DNA of 64,000 nucleotides, taken from Emydura subglobosa. Lineage: Eukaryota > Chordata > Testudines > Chelidae. Positions 15,201-24,895 of the stretch are shown one piece after another. Positions within the stretch are counted from its first letter, which is position 1, and each line of letters begins with the position of its first letter. Under the pieces are notes generated by a model. It did not search any database and was not told the origin of the DNA. It saw only the letters and a list, made by a program, of their open reading frames with translations. The DNA lies in the NCBI GenBank assembly GCA_007922225.1, contig ML679961.1:60639430-60703429 (forward strand), in the 5' to 3' direction. The position numbers were made by a program, and so were the translations under genes.

Positions 15201-16585
15201 GGCCGTTGGTTAATTTGCAGCCCTTTCTTTCTTCCCTTTAGCTCCCTCTTGCCAGCTTCTTTCATCCACAGAAGAAAACAAAATCCTTCAACAGGCTTCT
15301 GGTTCCATTTGGAAGACCAGTCGTACCTGTTGCTCTGTTTCAAAACCTGGTTGGACAACGAGAATCAGATTCATCAGATTGAAATTTGCATAGGAATATG
15401 CACACTTCTGGATCTCTAGGAGGAGTGGATGTGATACAAATTGCAGCTTTAACTGGTATCTAGTAGAGTAACTGCCACTGCCTTCATGGTAGTTAGCTCT
15501 ATTATAGAGGTGATGTTTCAACACACATAACACATCCAAACCCTCCAGGCTAGCAAAAGTGGAGGAAGGAACAGGTCTAGAATGGGCAAGAGAAAACTGG
15601 AAATATTAAAAGGGGGGAACATTCATGGGGAGTTCCATCAATTTTTTCCCCACTCTCCTGTGAAATTTTGACTTATTGATGCTCCTTTGTTTTCCTTCTT
15701 AAATATCATCAGTAAATCTTGGCCTTAGGCTTCCTGTTAGCAATCATTAATTTACACTCTTTCTCAGCCTTACGGAGGGGGCAGAAAGGAAAAGCAATGT
15801 AGCTTCCCACCCCCGCCCCCACAGCCTTTTATTTCTTTCCCTCTGTTTGATTTTCCTTTAACTCTTCCGTATACCAGCTGGAAGCAAAGGACCCCCAGAT
15901 TTTCCACTTTCCTCTTGCCACAATGCATCACACTTGAACTGCTATGCTCCAGCCAAGGAGGACTGAGTGGTTTAGAGTTTTTGCAAACCCTTCAAATTGG
16001 TTGGTAGGTTTCACTGCTAAATAGGAGCTGCCACTTTCACCAGTCTGAGTTTAATGCCTTCCCAATTTTCCCAGTCACCAACAGTCTCCATGGAAGACTC
16101 TAACTCGAGGAATTGCACCCTCTGGAATGCTATTGCTGGCTACTAGATCAGTCTCTGGGACAGTTATTATGCCCTCTTGTATCTTTCCATTGTCTGATTT
16201 GCTCAGTATAACATACCTAACACATTTAAATTCTCATTTTTTTTGCTCCCCTTTTCAGATGGTATTTTTTAACTTGCCTTTGATGGCTTACCTGTGTTGG
16301 TGCTTGTTACTACGATGCCAGGGACACAGCTTCTGCTCTCATATCTGTCATGTAAGGCAGTTCCTAGCTGTACCAATCCACCTAACCATGGTGCTCCTGC
16401 TGGCCTGGCAGATCTATTCCTGCTACTTCCTGCAACGGACCTATGGGACTCTGGCTTTCTTCCTGTCCCCAATGAAGACCTGGCTGGTGATACTGACCAT
16501 AGTTCTGATCCGTAAAACCTGGACACTGAGTTCTTCTGAGCTGAGAATTTTCATGGTAGAACTGAAAAACGCTCAGAGCTCTTGA
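153..16585 (+). CDS. TMEM62: TMEM62 (transmembrane protein 62), 3' nine coding exons, 5' end outside window
   Basis: Nine exons with GT/AG borders join in frame to 1314 nt (437 codons plus stop) and match residues of about 207-643 of the 643-aa human protein. Exon coordinates are 153-277, 425-547, 3017-3172, 4596-4755, 7223-7336, 8502-8586, 12000-12104, 12999-13117 and 16259-16585. The first two exons carry the end of the calcineurin-like metallophosphoesterase domain, including the late metal-ligand motifs WFGH and CGHLH. A luminal beta-rich part follows (exons 3-5). The last four exons encode several hydrophobic segments, giving a multi-pass C-terminal membrane region. The family is known as a metallophosphoesterase-like membrane protein; its substrate is not well established. 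No frameshift or premature stop is visible, so the gene looks intact. The start codon, the first metal-binding motifs and the promoter lie left of position 1. PTGR2 lies downstream, convergent. Confidence 0.95.
425..547 (+). CDS. TMEM62: TMEM62 coding exon with GHLH metal-binding motif
   Basis: The acceptor is CTAG at 421-424 and the donor is GTAAGT from 548. The exon encodes [19 protein letters not shown] and runs to DWMDNRK. CGHLH is the last metal-ligand motif of calcineurin-like phosphoesterases. The intron before it is only 147 bp. Confidence 0.94.
1017..1090 (+). mobile_element. tRNA-like SINE fragment
   Basis: A box A-like TAGCGGGTTAGCAC and a box B-like GGTTCAAATCTGG are spaced as in tRNA-derived SINEs. 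There is no cloverleaf good enough for a real tRNA. Short and old. Confidence 0.5.
1150..1960. repeat. C/T-rich interspersed repeat, copy 1
   Basis: A pyrimidine-rich, GC-elevated block inside an AT-rich intron. Its right part (CTCATTAACC, then CTGGTGTGGGG) resembles the end of another block at about 6200-6230 (TTCATTAACCC, then CCAGTGTGGG), so the two look like copies of one repeat. An LTR origin is possible but not shown. Confidence 0.4.
3017..3172 (+). CDS. TMEM62: TMEM62 coding exon
   Basis: The acceptor is AATCAG ending at 3016 and the donor is GTACCC from 3173. The exon encodes [18 protein letters not shown] and runs to [12 protein letters not shown], closely matching human TMEM62. The first base completes a Lys codon and the last two bases begin an Arg codon. 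Confidence 0.95.
3455..3649. mobile_element. hAT-type MITE, 195 bp, with 8-bp target duplication
   Basis: Terminal inverted repeats are CAGGGGTTTTCAAAC and GTTTGAGAACCCCTG (14 of 15 match). Perfect 8-bp duplications CTTTAATT flank it at 3447-3454 and 3650-3657. The 8-bp duplication and the CAGGGG ends are the hAT/Charlie hallmark. There is no transposase. It lies in a TMEM62 intron. Confidence 0.92.
4065..4150 (-). mobile_element. tRNA-like SINE fragment, antisense
   Basis: On the minus strand a box A-like TTAGTGGTAGCACA is followed by GGGACTCAAGTACAATTCTC, as in tRNA-derived SINE heads. Divergent and truncated. Confidence 0.4.
4596..4755 (+). CDS. TMEM62: TMEM62 coding exon
   Basis: The acceptor is CTTAG ending at 4595 and the donor is GTGAGC from 4756. 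It encodes [20 protein letters not shown] and runs to [13 protein letters not shown], part of the Ig-like or beta-rich segment that follows the phosphoesterase domain. The exon is 160 bp: one codon-completing base plus 53 codons. Confidence 0.95.
4756..7222. other. TMEM62 intron, 2.5 kb
   Basis: The intron contains the GC-elevated repeat copy at about 5790-6235. A small tandem duplication of GTTTGAAATTAACCTAAAC lies at about 5221-5262. The remainder is AT-rich with no feature I can support. Confidence 0.5.
5790..6235. repeat. GC-elevated interspersed repeat, copy 2
   Basis: Similar composition and a similar ending to the block at about 1150-1960 (TTCATTAACCCTTCTCC). Class not assigned. The open frames inside are not coding. 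Confidence 0.35.
7223..7336 (+). CDS. TMEM62: TMEM62 coding exon
   Basis: The acceptor is AACTAG ending at 7222 and the donor is GTGGGT from 7337. The 114-bp exon has 38 codons, from [20 protein letters not shown] to [10 protein letters not shown]. The end matches the conserved SFILxTDHYI of the family. The start is less conserved than in neighbouring exons. Confidence 0.92.
7337..8501. other. TMEM62 intron, 1.2 kb
   Basis: AT-rich intron; no repeat or regulatory element recognised with confidence. Short open frames at 7415-7693 and 7940-8146 show no protein similarity. Confidence 0.5.
8502..8586 (+). CDS. TMEM62: TMEM62 coding exon, first visible membrane segment
   Basis: The acceptor is TTTTCAG ending at 8501 and the donor is GTAAGA from 8587. 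It encodes [19 protein letters not shown] followed by the basic stretch RYRRKP, which reads as a membrane helix with a positively charged flank. Confidence 0.94.
10424..10687 (+). pseudogene. CR1 reverse transcriptase fragment (palm region)
   Basis: An 87-residue open stretch with the conserved RT order [13 protein letters not shown], then [15 protein letters not shown], then [10 protein letters not shown]. The catalytic YADD region is lost to frame breaks downstream. LINE-derived, not a host gene. Confidence 0.8.
10910..11338 (+). pseudogene. CR1 reverse transcriptase C-terminal fragment
   Basis: A 142-residue open stretch beginning [13 protein letters not shown], with a thumb/C-terminal segment typical of CR1 ORF2 ([12 protein letters not shown]). 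It is frame-shifted from the fragment at 10424-10687. Confidence 0.8.
12000..12104 (+). CDS. TMEM62: TMEM62 coding exon
   Basis: The acceptor is TTCAG ending at 11999 and the donor is GTAAGT from 12105. It encodes [20 protein letters not shown] and then a hydrophobic stretch ending MYTALG. It lies about 170 bp downstream of a CR1 LINE remnant in the preceding intron. Confidence 0.95.
12999..13117 (+). CDS. TMEM62: TMEM62 coding exon
   Basis: The acceptor is CCTACAG ending at 12998 and the donor is GTAAGA from 13118. It encodes [20 protein letters not shown] followed by [19 protein letters not shown], matching the human order of short loop plus membrane helix. Confidence 0.95.
13196..14197 (+). 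mobile_element. CR1 LINE, 5'-truncated 3' kilobase
   Basis: It encodes the RT palm and C-terminal region: FADDTKLGG carries the catalytic FADD box at about 13310, followed by [13 protein letters not shown] and [12 protein letters not shown]. It continues through the 3' UTR to the canonical CR1 tail repeats ATTCTATGAT at about 14181-14197. The frame is open from 13253 to 13774 and shifts after that. It is better preserved than the LINE at 10.1-11.8 kb, so it is probably younger. Confidence 0.92.
13253..13774 (+). pseudogene. CR1 reverse transcriptase fragment with FADD box
   Basis: A 173-residue open frame starting at [11 protein letters not shown], with the FADD catalytic motif and the C-terminal [14 protein letters not shown]. 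It lacks the endonuclease and the front of the RT, so it is a dead LINE fragment. Confidence 0.9.
14506..14640 (-). mobile_element. CR1-like 3' tail, antisense
   Basis: The plus strand reads TCATAGATTCCAAGGCC, then ATCTAGTCTGACCTCCTGT. This is the reverse complement pattern of a CR1 3' end (AGGAGGT..AGACTAGAT). A related copy lies at 60121-60235. Confidence 0.6.
16259..16585 (+). CDS. TMEM62: TMEM62 terminal coding exon
   Basis: The acceptor is TTTTCAG ending at 16258 and the stop codon TGA is at 16583-16585. It encodes 108 residues beginning [19 protein letters not shown], with two more hydrophobic segments around [20 protein letters not shown] and [11 protein letters not shown], and ends ELKNAQSS. 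Human ends similarly. Confidence 0.95.
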   Translation: MVFFNLPLMAYLCWCLLLRCQGHSFCSHICHVRQFLAVPIHLTMVLLLAWQIYSCYFLQRTYGTLAFFLSPMKTWLVILTIVLIRKTWTLSSSELRIFMVELKNAQSS

Positions 16586-16985
16586 TGCCTGATGAAGGTA
16601 TTCAAAGTTCTTTTGGAGTTAAATTGTGAAACTGTGAACTGCAGGTTTGTATGGCTGCATTTCACTACAGCCCAAACAATTAAATGATAAGATCTGAAGC
16701 TGTCCCTGAATTGCTTCAGAACTTTGTGGTAATGGGGTTTTCTGTGGTAGAGTGGACCTATGTGTTTGATAGATGGCAATGTTTCCTGATTACTGAATGG
16801 AAAAAATATTTTAATTTATTAAATTCCTAATTTTATAAAACTAAAAAAAATTCAGGAGTGGCTCTTTATAATGTTATTGGAACTCTGCTGCTATTTATTT
16901 ATTTCAATGTTTACACATGGGTCTACTAAAACCACTTAGTGTGATTGGATGTCATTAAAGACAGCATTGACTATAACGAAGGCCA
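16586..16985 (+). other. TMEM62: TMEM62 3' UTR region with candidate poly(A) signals
   Basis: AT-rich sequence follows the TMEM62 stop. No canonical AATAAA is obvious, but the common variant ATTAAA occurs at 16818-16823 and 16954-16959, and the second is followed by T/G-rich DNA. The cleavage site is inferred. Confidence 0.4.
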
Positions 16986-17093
16986 CTGTTGCAGGACTTT
17001 ACATGAAGTGTTACTGTGGTTTGTTCTAACGAGACTTCTTGATGTTTATGTTGCTGTATATCAAAATCAAAAAAAGCAACTCAAAATCTAATT

Positions 17094-17098
<5 letters not shown>

Positions 17099-17130
<32 letters not shown>
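17099..17130. repeat. (GT)16 microsatellite
   Basis: Sixteen uninterrupted GT units, preceded by GTGC. Likely length-polymorphic. Confidence 0.98.
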
Positions 17131-17131
<1 letters not shown>

Positions 17132-17344
17132 AGTCAGTCCGTCCTGCTCTATTATTCTTGTTCAGACAGTGCGGAACAGAGGCAGTGTGCTGTGTTTCTG
17201 CGTCTTTTCTCCCAACAATGACCCACATCTGACTAGTGAAAGAGCTGTGTTGATTGGTGTTAAAGGGAGGCTCTGTGATGGTCAGGGTAAGGCATCCATA
17301 GCAGAGAAGAATGGAGGTAGGATATCTTCAGGGATGAAAGATCT

Positions 17345-17545
17345 AGGTGGAGCAATGTGGGTCAATGGCTAGAGCACAGGAATGGAAGTCAGGAGACTGT
17401 GGATATGTGACCTGATGTGTGATGTAGGGTAAGTCATTGAACTTCTCAACTCTTAAGTTTCTCCAGCTGGTGGATATAATACACTTTGAGATATATGGAT
17501 GAAAAGCTTGAAGTGTTTCATATTTATAAACTTTCCTGCCCCCAG
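17345..17545 (+). mobile_element. MIR/CORE-type SINE
   Basis: It has the tRNA-like head GGGTCAATGGCTAGAGCACAG, then a core and a tail GTAAGTCATTGAACTTCTCAA with the order expected of MIR. Old and diverged. Confidence 0.65.
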
Positions 17546-17554
17546 GTATCAGAA

Positions 17555-17975
17555 AGAGTAATAGAGTAGGTACAGGACTAGAATCAGGAAGTTCCTAATT
17601 GTAATCTCAGCTCTGACACTTTGGATATGTGTCTACACTTCCAAGTGGGGATGTATTCCCAACTCAAGGAGCCATTCTAGCACTCTGTCACTGAACTAGC
17701 ACACTAAACATAGAGTGTAGCCACACTGGTGTAAACAGCGACAGGGGCTACACTCTTTATTTTTAAGCAATGAGAGCTAGCACCGTGTGTCTCCACAAGC
17801 TTGGAATTACAGCCCCAGCTTGAAGTGTAGACAAACCGTTTGTTTATGTCTCTGGGCAGCCACTGAACTCCTTTGTGTCACTCCTTCTTATCTGTAAAGT
17901 AGAGAGAATACTTGCCTGCCTCACAGGGCTGTTATGAAGTGCAAAGTTTAAGTACCTTGAACATGAAATCATATG
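17555..17975 (+). mobile_element. MIR-type SINE interrupted by a MITE
   Basis: The left half (17555-17622) has AGGACTAGAATCAGG and CTCAGCTCTGACACTT. The right half (17839-17975) resumes with GCCACTGAACTCCTTTGTG and CTGCCTCACAGGGCTGTTATGA. Together they read as one MIR split by the insert at 17623-17838. Confidence 0.6.
17623..17838. mobile_element. TGTCTACAC-type MITE nested in a MIR
   Basis: The termini are GGATATGTGTCTACACTT and, inverted, TGAAGTGTAGACAAACCG. There is no coding capacity. Same end type as the elements at 22755, 42150, 56173 and 58288. Confidence 0.65.
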
Positions 17976-18630
17976 CAAGTTCTAAGCAGTAAGAGCACAG
18001 ATCTCATCAGCACAGCTCCCTTAGAATTGTGGGGTTTTTTGCTTGTGTACACGGAAGAATCTCCTAATTCACCAGCAAAAAAACCAAAAAATATCCAACA
18101 ACAATCCAGAAGTAAATGGAATAGAATGTACAGAAAAATAACAATTTCAGGGAAAAAACCCATTTTTTTAAAAACATGGAGTGGTTATTTCTAAAACGTG
18201 ACACTTTTCTGTCTTTTTAATGTTTTTCTCAATGATTGACACTACAAAGGGGAGGAGGAGGTAATATAAAGTAATCTGAGTAATCAGTTGTACAAGTGAA
18301 GCCTGGTGTTTTGCACATAGTTTAGAGCATACTTTGCACTGCTTACCACAGCTCACCAGTGCTGCCACATAAATCAGCCACGAAAATTAAGCAAGTTTAC
18401 AAGTCCAGAAACAAAACCTAGCTACCTAGAGGAGTAATGAATATCTAATGATCTTTTACTCATTGTGCAAAGCTGGCATAACTAATACTCCTATTATCAG
18501 ATCAGGGAGAACAGGAAGTGATGGTATGACATTTCTAATCTTGTGATCTAATTCTATAGCCTGTGACAAGAAGCTGTTCTGAGATGACCCTGCTTTTCTG
18601 TTTATTACAACTTATTTATGGATTCAACTG

Positions 18631-19520
18631 TTAGGATCCCCCCAGTCCTTTTAGTTCTTAGTTCGCTGACGGAAGCAGAAGTCCAGAGTCCAGCAGCTGG
18701 CAATACGACAGGTTTATTGGAATCTTTTCAAGCAAGCATCCATTAGGACCCCCCAATCCTTTACACCAATAAATCTTCCCCCCCACTTACTGTTTTACCT
18801 CAGTTTTTATAATGTATCTGAACCAATCACTTATTTAACAATATTACAAGATGATTCTTTAACCAATCCTAACATATTGTAATATAATTCTTTAACCAAT
18901 CATATCCCACCACTTTAACTGATCCCACTTAGTTATGCAACAGACAGAAACAATCAAAGAACCAGACAGAAATCATTAAAATAGATAATAGAGAATTGGG
19001 TACCATAAAGACAAAACAATAAGGAGTGTAGATTTTACAACCACAACTGTTAGTAAATAATTCTTTTGCCAGACAGAATGCTATCAAACCAAGTTTCCTT
19101 TAAACATTCTAGGATCTTTTCTTTATCTGGAGGTGTTAGACTGGATCACTGTCTTAACAGCCTGGTATTAGATGTTATGTTGGAATGTGCGTATATGACT
19201 GCATGCTTCCCAGCTTATGGCCACCACTCCTGCGTCTGAGCACAGTACAAGGCCTCAGACTGTCTCAGTGAGAGAAGGCCTGTAGTTTTAATTCTTTGTT
19301 TTATACCCCTATAGCCAGCTAAATGATAAAGATATACTTACAAAACATGGGCCTTTACAGGCAGGCCTGAATATCTATATTCTATATACTTAATGGTCCT
19401 AACGTCAATATCCTAGTGTCTGGTTCACTTTTCAGCTCCAGAGAATTGGTTGGTTGAATTCTCTTATGAGCCTATTAGTGCCACTCTTAATATGACCAGC
19501 AGGAGTGCTGTTGAGTGATA
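18631..19520 (-). mobile_element. LTR-like block, antisense (right border uncertain)
   Basis: On the minus strand an AATAAA (plus-strand TTTATT near 18713) is followed by a short U5-like part ending GGGGGGATCCTAACA, as an LTR 3' end would. TTAGGATCCCCCCAGTCCTTT at 18631 recurs in similar form about 110 bp later. No internal retroviral genes are seen, so it would be a solo LTR. The 5' end was not found. Confidence 0.35.
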
Positions 19521-21718
19521 AAGAATTATGTAACCAGAGGCGAATATTCCAGTTCTATAGCTCTGATATCCAAAGCTCAAGACACCCAGATAAGAACCAG
19601 ATGCTGAGAAAAGCAGATGATGGGGTGAATTAAATACCTACATGAGTAACAGTATAAGGAACTTTGAGGGATAGTGGTGTGAGCTTTACGGGGCCATCAC
19701 TATCCGATAACATAGTGATGAGAACATTATAAAAACCTGGAGTCTCACATATAATAAGAAACACCTCTGCCCTAGCCTGAGTATAGAAATCATGTGAGTC
19801 TTTTCTTTTTTTTGATTGCCTGTAATTAAAGTAAAGTAGTGAAGTAAAACTTGATCCTGTCTAGCCATAAACCAGATTTCCTTTCTCCTACCCCAACCAC
19901 CTTGTCAAGTGCTGTATTACTAGGAACATATTTATTCTCCTTGCAACAGTTCATAGAATGGTTCAATTTAAAATGCTCCATTTAAAAAAAGTTTCCTTAA
20001 AAGTCTATTATTTGAGGCTGAAACTTCTTGGAAGCACAGAATTAATATGAGTTAGCTATATGAAAGTCAACAACTAAATTAGAAGCAGCTGGAAGTACAA
20101 ATAAAGGAGAATGTAATTGATAGTTCACAATCTTAAAAGATGCAAAATATGCTGGAGGATATAAAAATCAGAATACAATAAATGTTGCCCTAAATCTAAA
20201 GATGGAGAAATTGACTTAATAAAACAAATCACTGTATTTTACTATACAGACAGAAGAGTATCACAGACTATACTATACTTATTAGACTATCACTTTTTGA
20301 GGTAGGGACTATCTTTTTCTTATGTGTTTATACAGGGTCTAACCCTGATCCATGACTGGAGCCCCTGTGAGCCACCACAATACAAGTACGGTAATATTCC
20401 ATAGCAACACAATAGCTGACATGCCTATTATTAATGCAACTCCTCTGTCAGAGCATATCACCAATTCCCTATGTGAACCTGTGCCTACTGGCATCCATAA
20501 AAAGGCTAACTGTGGGGTATACAAGTCAGCCAGTCTACAAAGAAGAGCATCTTAGCTAGAAAAGTGGAGTAAATCAACGACTGGACTGTACTGAGATGTC
20601 ACAGTAGTAGCAGGCCCACCTCCCCAAGTTGCCCACGTGAGTGAGTTCATTTCAGAGTTAAACTCATTTGATCATTGTCACCAGTCTACATTTCTCTTGA
20701 GTAGAGGACCTGGTATTATCCTAAAATACATTTGATCATTCTTCAGACTCAATATAAGATGAGACAGTCCTCATGGCAAATGATAGAGTTTTTTCTTCAT
20801 GAATCACCAGGGGTTTTTTTCCCTTGCGCAAAAGAAAATGTTGTCTGGCATTCATTATTGGTAACACACAGTTCTTTTTTCCTTCAACATAATACTGTTT
20901 GGCTGTTTTGGGGCGGCATGAGAATACAACAGTCTTTTGAAGTCAAGAGCATTCTTGCCAAGCTGTTCATTAGGAGGAGACAGAACAGAAGTACTGGAAG
21001 AGAGCAAAGCAAAGGACAGACCATGGAAACATGCTGCTAATTCTTAACACATTGGCAGCAGGCATTAATACCATGCTGTGACAAACCCATTTTTCACTGT
21101 AAATGCTTCAATTGCTATATTCTATGTATTTTAAAAAATAACTGTGGAGGAGGGAAGAATGGCTATTGCTGCCCCTTTATAATTATTAACTTGCATTTGG
21201 AACTATGTATTAAAAAGTTAATTTGAAGTGACCTTTTTTTAAAAAAAGTATGGCCTGAAATTTTTCATAAAGTGCCTTTTTAAAAAGGTGACTATAGTGG
21301 TTTTTCTGCTCCTGTTTGTTTATGAAGGGGCTTTTCTGTTAGTCAGTGGACTACATATAAATTTCTGTCAAATACACAAAAACTCTGAATAGAGATTGTC
21401 TTCCTCCCTAAGTAGCCTCAATAATCTTAAATGATACAAAGTTTTTAGCTGTTAGTATCTTTCAAGTTGACTCTGTAACTTTAATATAAACTTCCCTTCG
21501 TAAGAATAAGGCCTGATCTATACATGTTTTCTCTGCCTGTTTAACTATTTTGGCTGTGAGGGGTACTTCTTGTATTGTAATAGTTAAATGTGTACAACCC
21601 CTATTGTAGTCTCATTCTAGTTGTAGAAAAGTGCCTTCTACTAACATAACTTATTCCCCTTCCTGTACAGGAATAGCTGTATAGGGCATCTTGATTATTT
21701 ATATAATAGCATCCAGAT
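19521..21718. other. Unassigned intergenic sequence
   Basis: AT-rich; no repeat family, gene or regulatory element recognised. Open frames near 20339-21040 show no similarity. Confidence 0.5.
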
Positions 21719-22224
21719 CAGTGATTCCCAACCTTTTTTGCTCGAGATATAATTTTTATGACCCTGAAGGGCCACCAGTCTCTGCCAGCAGGGCCCCCCT
21801 CATTACAGCCAGACGGAAGGAGTTCAGCAAGGACTCATCATCACTGATCATCGCTGATCTGTCTCCCTGGCTGCAGCAGGGAAACCACATGTGTCCTGTA
21901 GCCCCGTACGCTCGACCTGGGTCCTTAGGAAGTGGCTCCCTACTGCAGCCAGGGGGGATGGAAGATCAATGCTCCCCTCCCTCAGGCTCCAGCAGGGATC
22001 CCAGCGCCTATGGACCTACTTGAAGCATTTTGCTGTGCTCCCTACTACAGCACGGATCTCCCAGCAAGGAGCCTGCACCAGTCTTTTAGCTCCACGGAAA
22101 TGTGCTCTGCCTGGGTCCTTAGGCAGAGGATCCCTTCTGCAGCCACCGGGAGGGGAGCTGCGAGCCACTTTGAAAGCCCCCCGCAGGCCACTTTTGGCCC
22201 TGGGCCACAGGTTGGGAACCACTG
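21719..22224. mobile_element. hAT-type MITE, 506 bp
   Basis: The ends are CAGTGATTCCCAACCT and AGGTTGGGAACCACTG. Flanking 8-mers ATCCAGAT (21711-21718) and ATCCAGAC (22225-22232) differ at one base. It is non-coding and GC-rich inside. The same family as 46544-47004, in the opposite orientation: both carry CTTCAGGGT next to GGCC with CAGTCTCTGCCAGCA on one strand. Confidence 0.88.
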
Positions 22225-22754
22225 ATCCAGACTATAGATTATACAGAGTGAACAATCTTTGTGTGGAGACAAGGCCCTAACTGCCAAAGGAGGGCAGAAT
22301 TTCTTGAATCTTCACCGGTTGTCACCTGTGTTTTCCACTCAGTGAACAAACCTTTACAAAAAAGTAGCAGATCAGATGGCACAATGTATAAGAGGGAAAG
22401 GCCACTTCTGGGCATTCTTTGCATGGCATACTTTCACAAAACAGCTGGGGTGAAATCTGGGCCCTGCTGAAGTTAATGGGAATTTTGCCACTGATTGCAG
22501 AGGGGCCGTGATTTTACCACTAATGTGTAAAGGTTCTATTTAGCCTCTGTGAAAGTCAATGTTAAGTGTCCTGTTGACTTCAGAAGGAATTCTATTTGGA
22601 TCTAAACGAGGAGTCTTTTTCTGCATTAGTATATATCGCTGGCTTTTCTAATTATTTTTCTTGGAGGGTAGAAAAGGCTGGCTCTATCACAGTGTGAATG
22701 ATCCTGCTATCTTTGCCAATGCACTTCAACCTGTGACACCTGCTACTTGTGGCC

Positions 22755-23020
22755 TAGTCTACACTTACCCGGAAATTTGGCAGCAATAGACAGGATTCAC
22801 AACTTCCCTTGAGCGTGCCATCTCCACTGTGCTGCACCGACAGGAAACTACTTTTCGTCAGTGCAGCAACACCTTTTGAGGAGGTGGTTTAATTGAACTG
22901 ACTTCCAGATCGATGGAGCGGGTCTTCACTTCCGCTCAATCGATCCGGATAGATCAAGCTGACGGCAGCAAATTCACATACCCTCAGTCCTAGATTGAGC
23001 TGAGTAGAGACTGCCGCCTA
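22755..23020. mobile_element. TGTCTACAC-type MITE fragment
   Basis: It begins GTCTACACTTACCCGGAAATT and contains CGCTCAATCGATCCGGAT. The reverse complement of 42150-42392 matches both stretches in the same order, so these are two inverted copies of one family. The right end is degraded. Confidence 0.6.
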
Positions 23021-23125
23021 TGCCATCACTAAGGAATGTTTAGGAAGATGGCAACCATCCACTCAGAATTAAGTTTTAAAGTCAAACTTTTTCCCAGATA
23101 TGAAAAGGTAAGCTAGATAAGTCAC

Positions 23126-23610
23126 TGTGGAAGAAAACACAGTCTTCACTTCTGTTTGGGTGGGTAAGGAAAAGACCTTTATTACAAGGTAATTACCCAG
23201 GGCAACAGCTTTAGCTGAACTGCGCCCCCCCATCTGCGTCATGTGAGGGTTTTTATAAAGACTTATTACCAAGTCATTGTTATACAGCAAAATGCATTAA
23301 GCATGTGTAAAAAGAAGACATAACGGTGAGTTTGCACAAACAGTGTCACATATACAAGGAACTTTCTGTATTTGGTTACAAAGAAAGGCATGTGCATAGC
23401 TTATTGTTAAAATGAAAAAATACAACTTCAGTTAAAAGAAACAGTCAGGCAGTTTACTTATCTATCTTATTTAGCCTCAGAGAAAACTTCGCCCACACCT
23501 TGCTGACCACGCTTATCGGTCAGCGCATTCCTAACTGCCTCTTAGCTTTCAGCTATATGCTCAAACTATCTTTGTGATAAACTTCATGTTTCCACACCAC
23601 TATGCTAAAG
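23126..23610 (-). mobile_element. Solo-LTR-like element, antisense
   Basis: Read on the minus strand it has a TATA box TATAAAA (plus 23251-23257), then about 70 bp downstream AATAAA (plus 23178-23183), then a short tail. This is the order U3-R-U5 of an LTR. Direct repeats GTCACTGT lie at 23121-23128 and 23611-23618. The repeat overlaps the element start, and the far terminus does not end in the expected CA, so borders are uncertain. No internal genes flank it. Confidence 0.5.
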
Positions 23611-24554
23611 GTCACTGTCAACATAAATTTGGCCCCAAACTTAAGTTTTGTAAACTCAAACTTATGAAACCTGAAATCAATTGAAATGTTTCCATAATTT
23701 TAAAAAATTCTAATGGAAACAGATGTTTTTAAACAAAACTATTCCCCTGCAGTGTTTGAAATCAGAACACTGCATCACTAAGACTCTGAAAATGAAACTA
23801 ACTGTAAATAAGACAAACAATTAAATAGCTCAATAGGCAAAGAAGTAGGGGAAAAAATCAGAATAGCTAGGGACAAGTACACTTGATTTCGAAATAGTTC
23901 TTAATAATTTAAGGCAGTGATGGCAAGGGAGATACTTGTTTATTTATGATTTAAAATTTGTGTCCCTTAAATATCATTGATGTTGAAAAGTACTATCTTA
24001 CAAAAGTCTCCTACAGATCAGTTACGTGGAAACAGACTAAAGAGTTTGACTGGATTTTCAGCTCTTTGAAAACCACTGGTCCTTCCATCTTTGCTGTTGG
24101 AGCAAATGCTAACAGCTCTTGCAGAAGCAGTTTAATCTATGTAGGCTGCAGGCTCGCTGTTCCTGTGCCAGTCATGAACCCACATCATCTGGCACTTCAC
24201 AGCCACCAATAGGGGCTCCCAATTAAATAGCAAACTTTTCCAGTAAGTGAGGAAGGAGCTCAAAAAACAAACAACAAAACCCAAACCTAAACATTCATAT
24301 ACCCTCATAAGCAATGACCAGACTGAGGACAACTCTGAATTTATACCTGTCCTCTGCTCTTGATTGGGCACTTAGAGACCACCAACCACAGCCTAAATTA
24401 AACCAACATGGAAGAAATCTTCATCCCTTTGCTGTTATTAACTCTGACAGATCCTGCATTTGTCCTATGTATCTGTGATAAGTCATCCTGTATTAACGGA
24501 GCCCAATGGTAGAGTATGCAAAAAATAAGTGTCTACTGAAGAATCACGGTATAA

Positions 24555-24655
24555 GTTAGAGACCGGAAAAAGAGCTCTGTGAAGGTCACAGGCTTGTCTC
24601 TTTCACCAACAAAAGATATAGACTAACAGAGCTACAACACCACTGCAAACACATA
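24555..24655. mobile_element. SINE-like reptile repeat fragment
   Basis: AGAGCTCTGTG, then GCTTGTCTCTTTCACCAACA and ACTAACAGAGCTACAACACC, occur in the order of a repeat I know as common in turtle DNA. It shares the ACTAACA-GCTAC end with the retroposon at 34165-34360. Confidence 0.45.
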
Positions 24656-24895
24656 GTAAGTGTCAGTCATATACAATTAAAATAAAGACATCTGGATTTG
24701 TATTCATAGCTTGTAATTTAGGACACTTTAAACAATTTTTCCCTTGTATTTAAAAATAAAAGAGAACCAAGATTCACACATGTAAATGTGCTTCTTTATC
24801 AGGCTCCCATATACAGCTGCAGTACCCTGCTGAGATTCCCTTCAATCTTCCATTTCTTTGGGGTTTTTTTCTTCTTTAGCCATGTGTGTCTAGTA

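Larger units (their letters stand above)
13118..16258. other. TMEM62 last intron, 3.1 kb
   Basis: The intron contains a CR1 3' end (13196-14197) and an antisense CR1-like tail (14506-14640). The rest, to 16258, is not assigned; open frames at 14851-15419 look random. Confidence 0.6.

Noticed and set aside
21891..22280. A 129-codon open frame and its shadows
   Set aside because: Inside a hAT MITE bounded by target duplications; its sibling at 46544-47004 gives different frames, so no coding selection.
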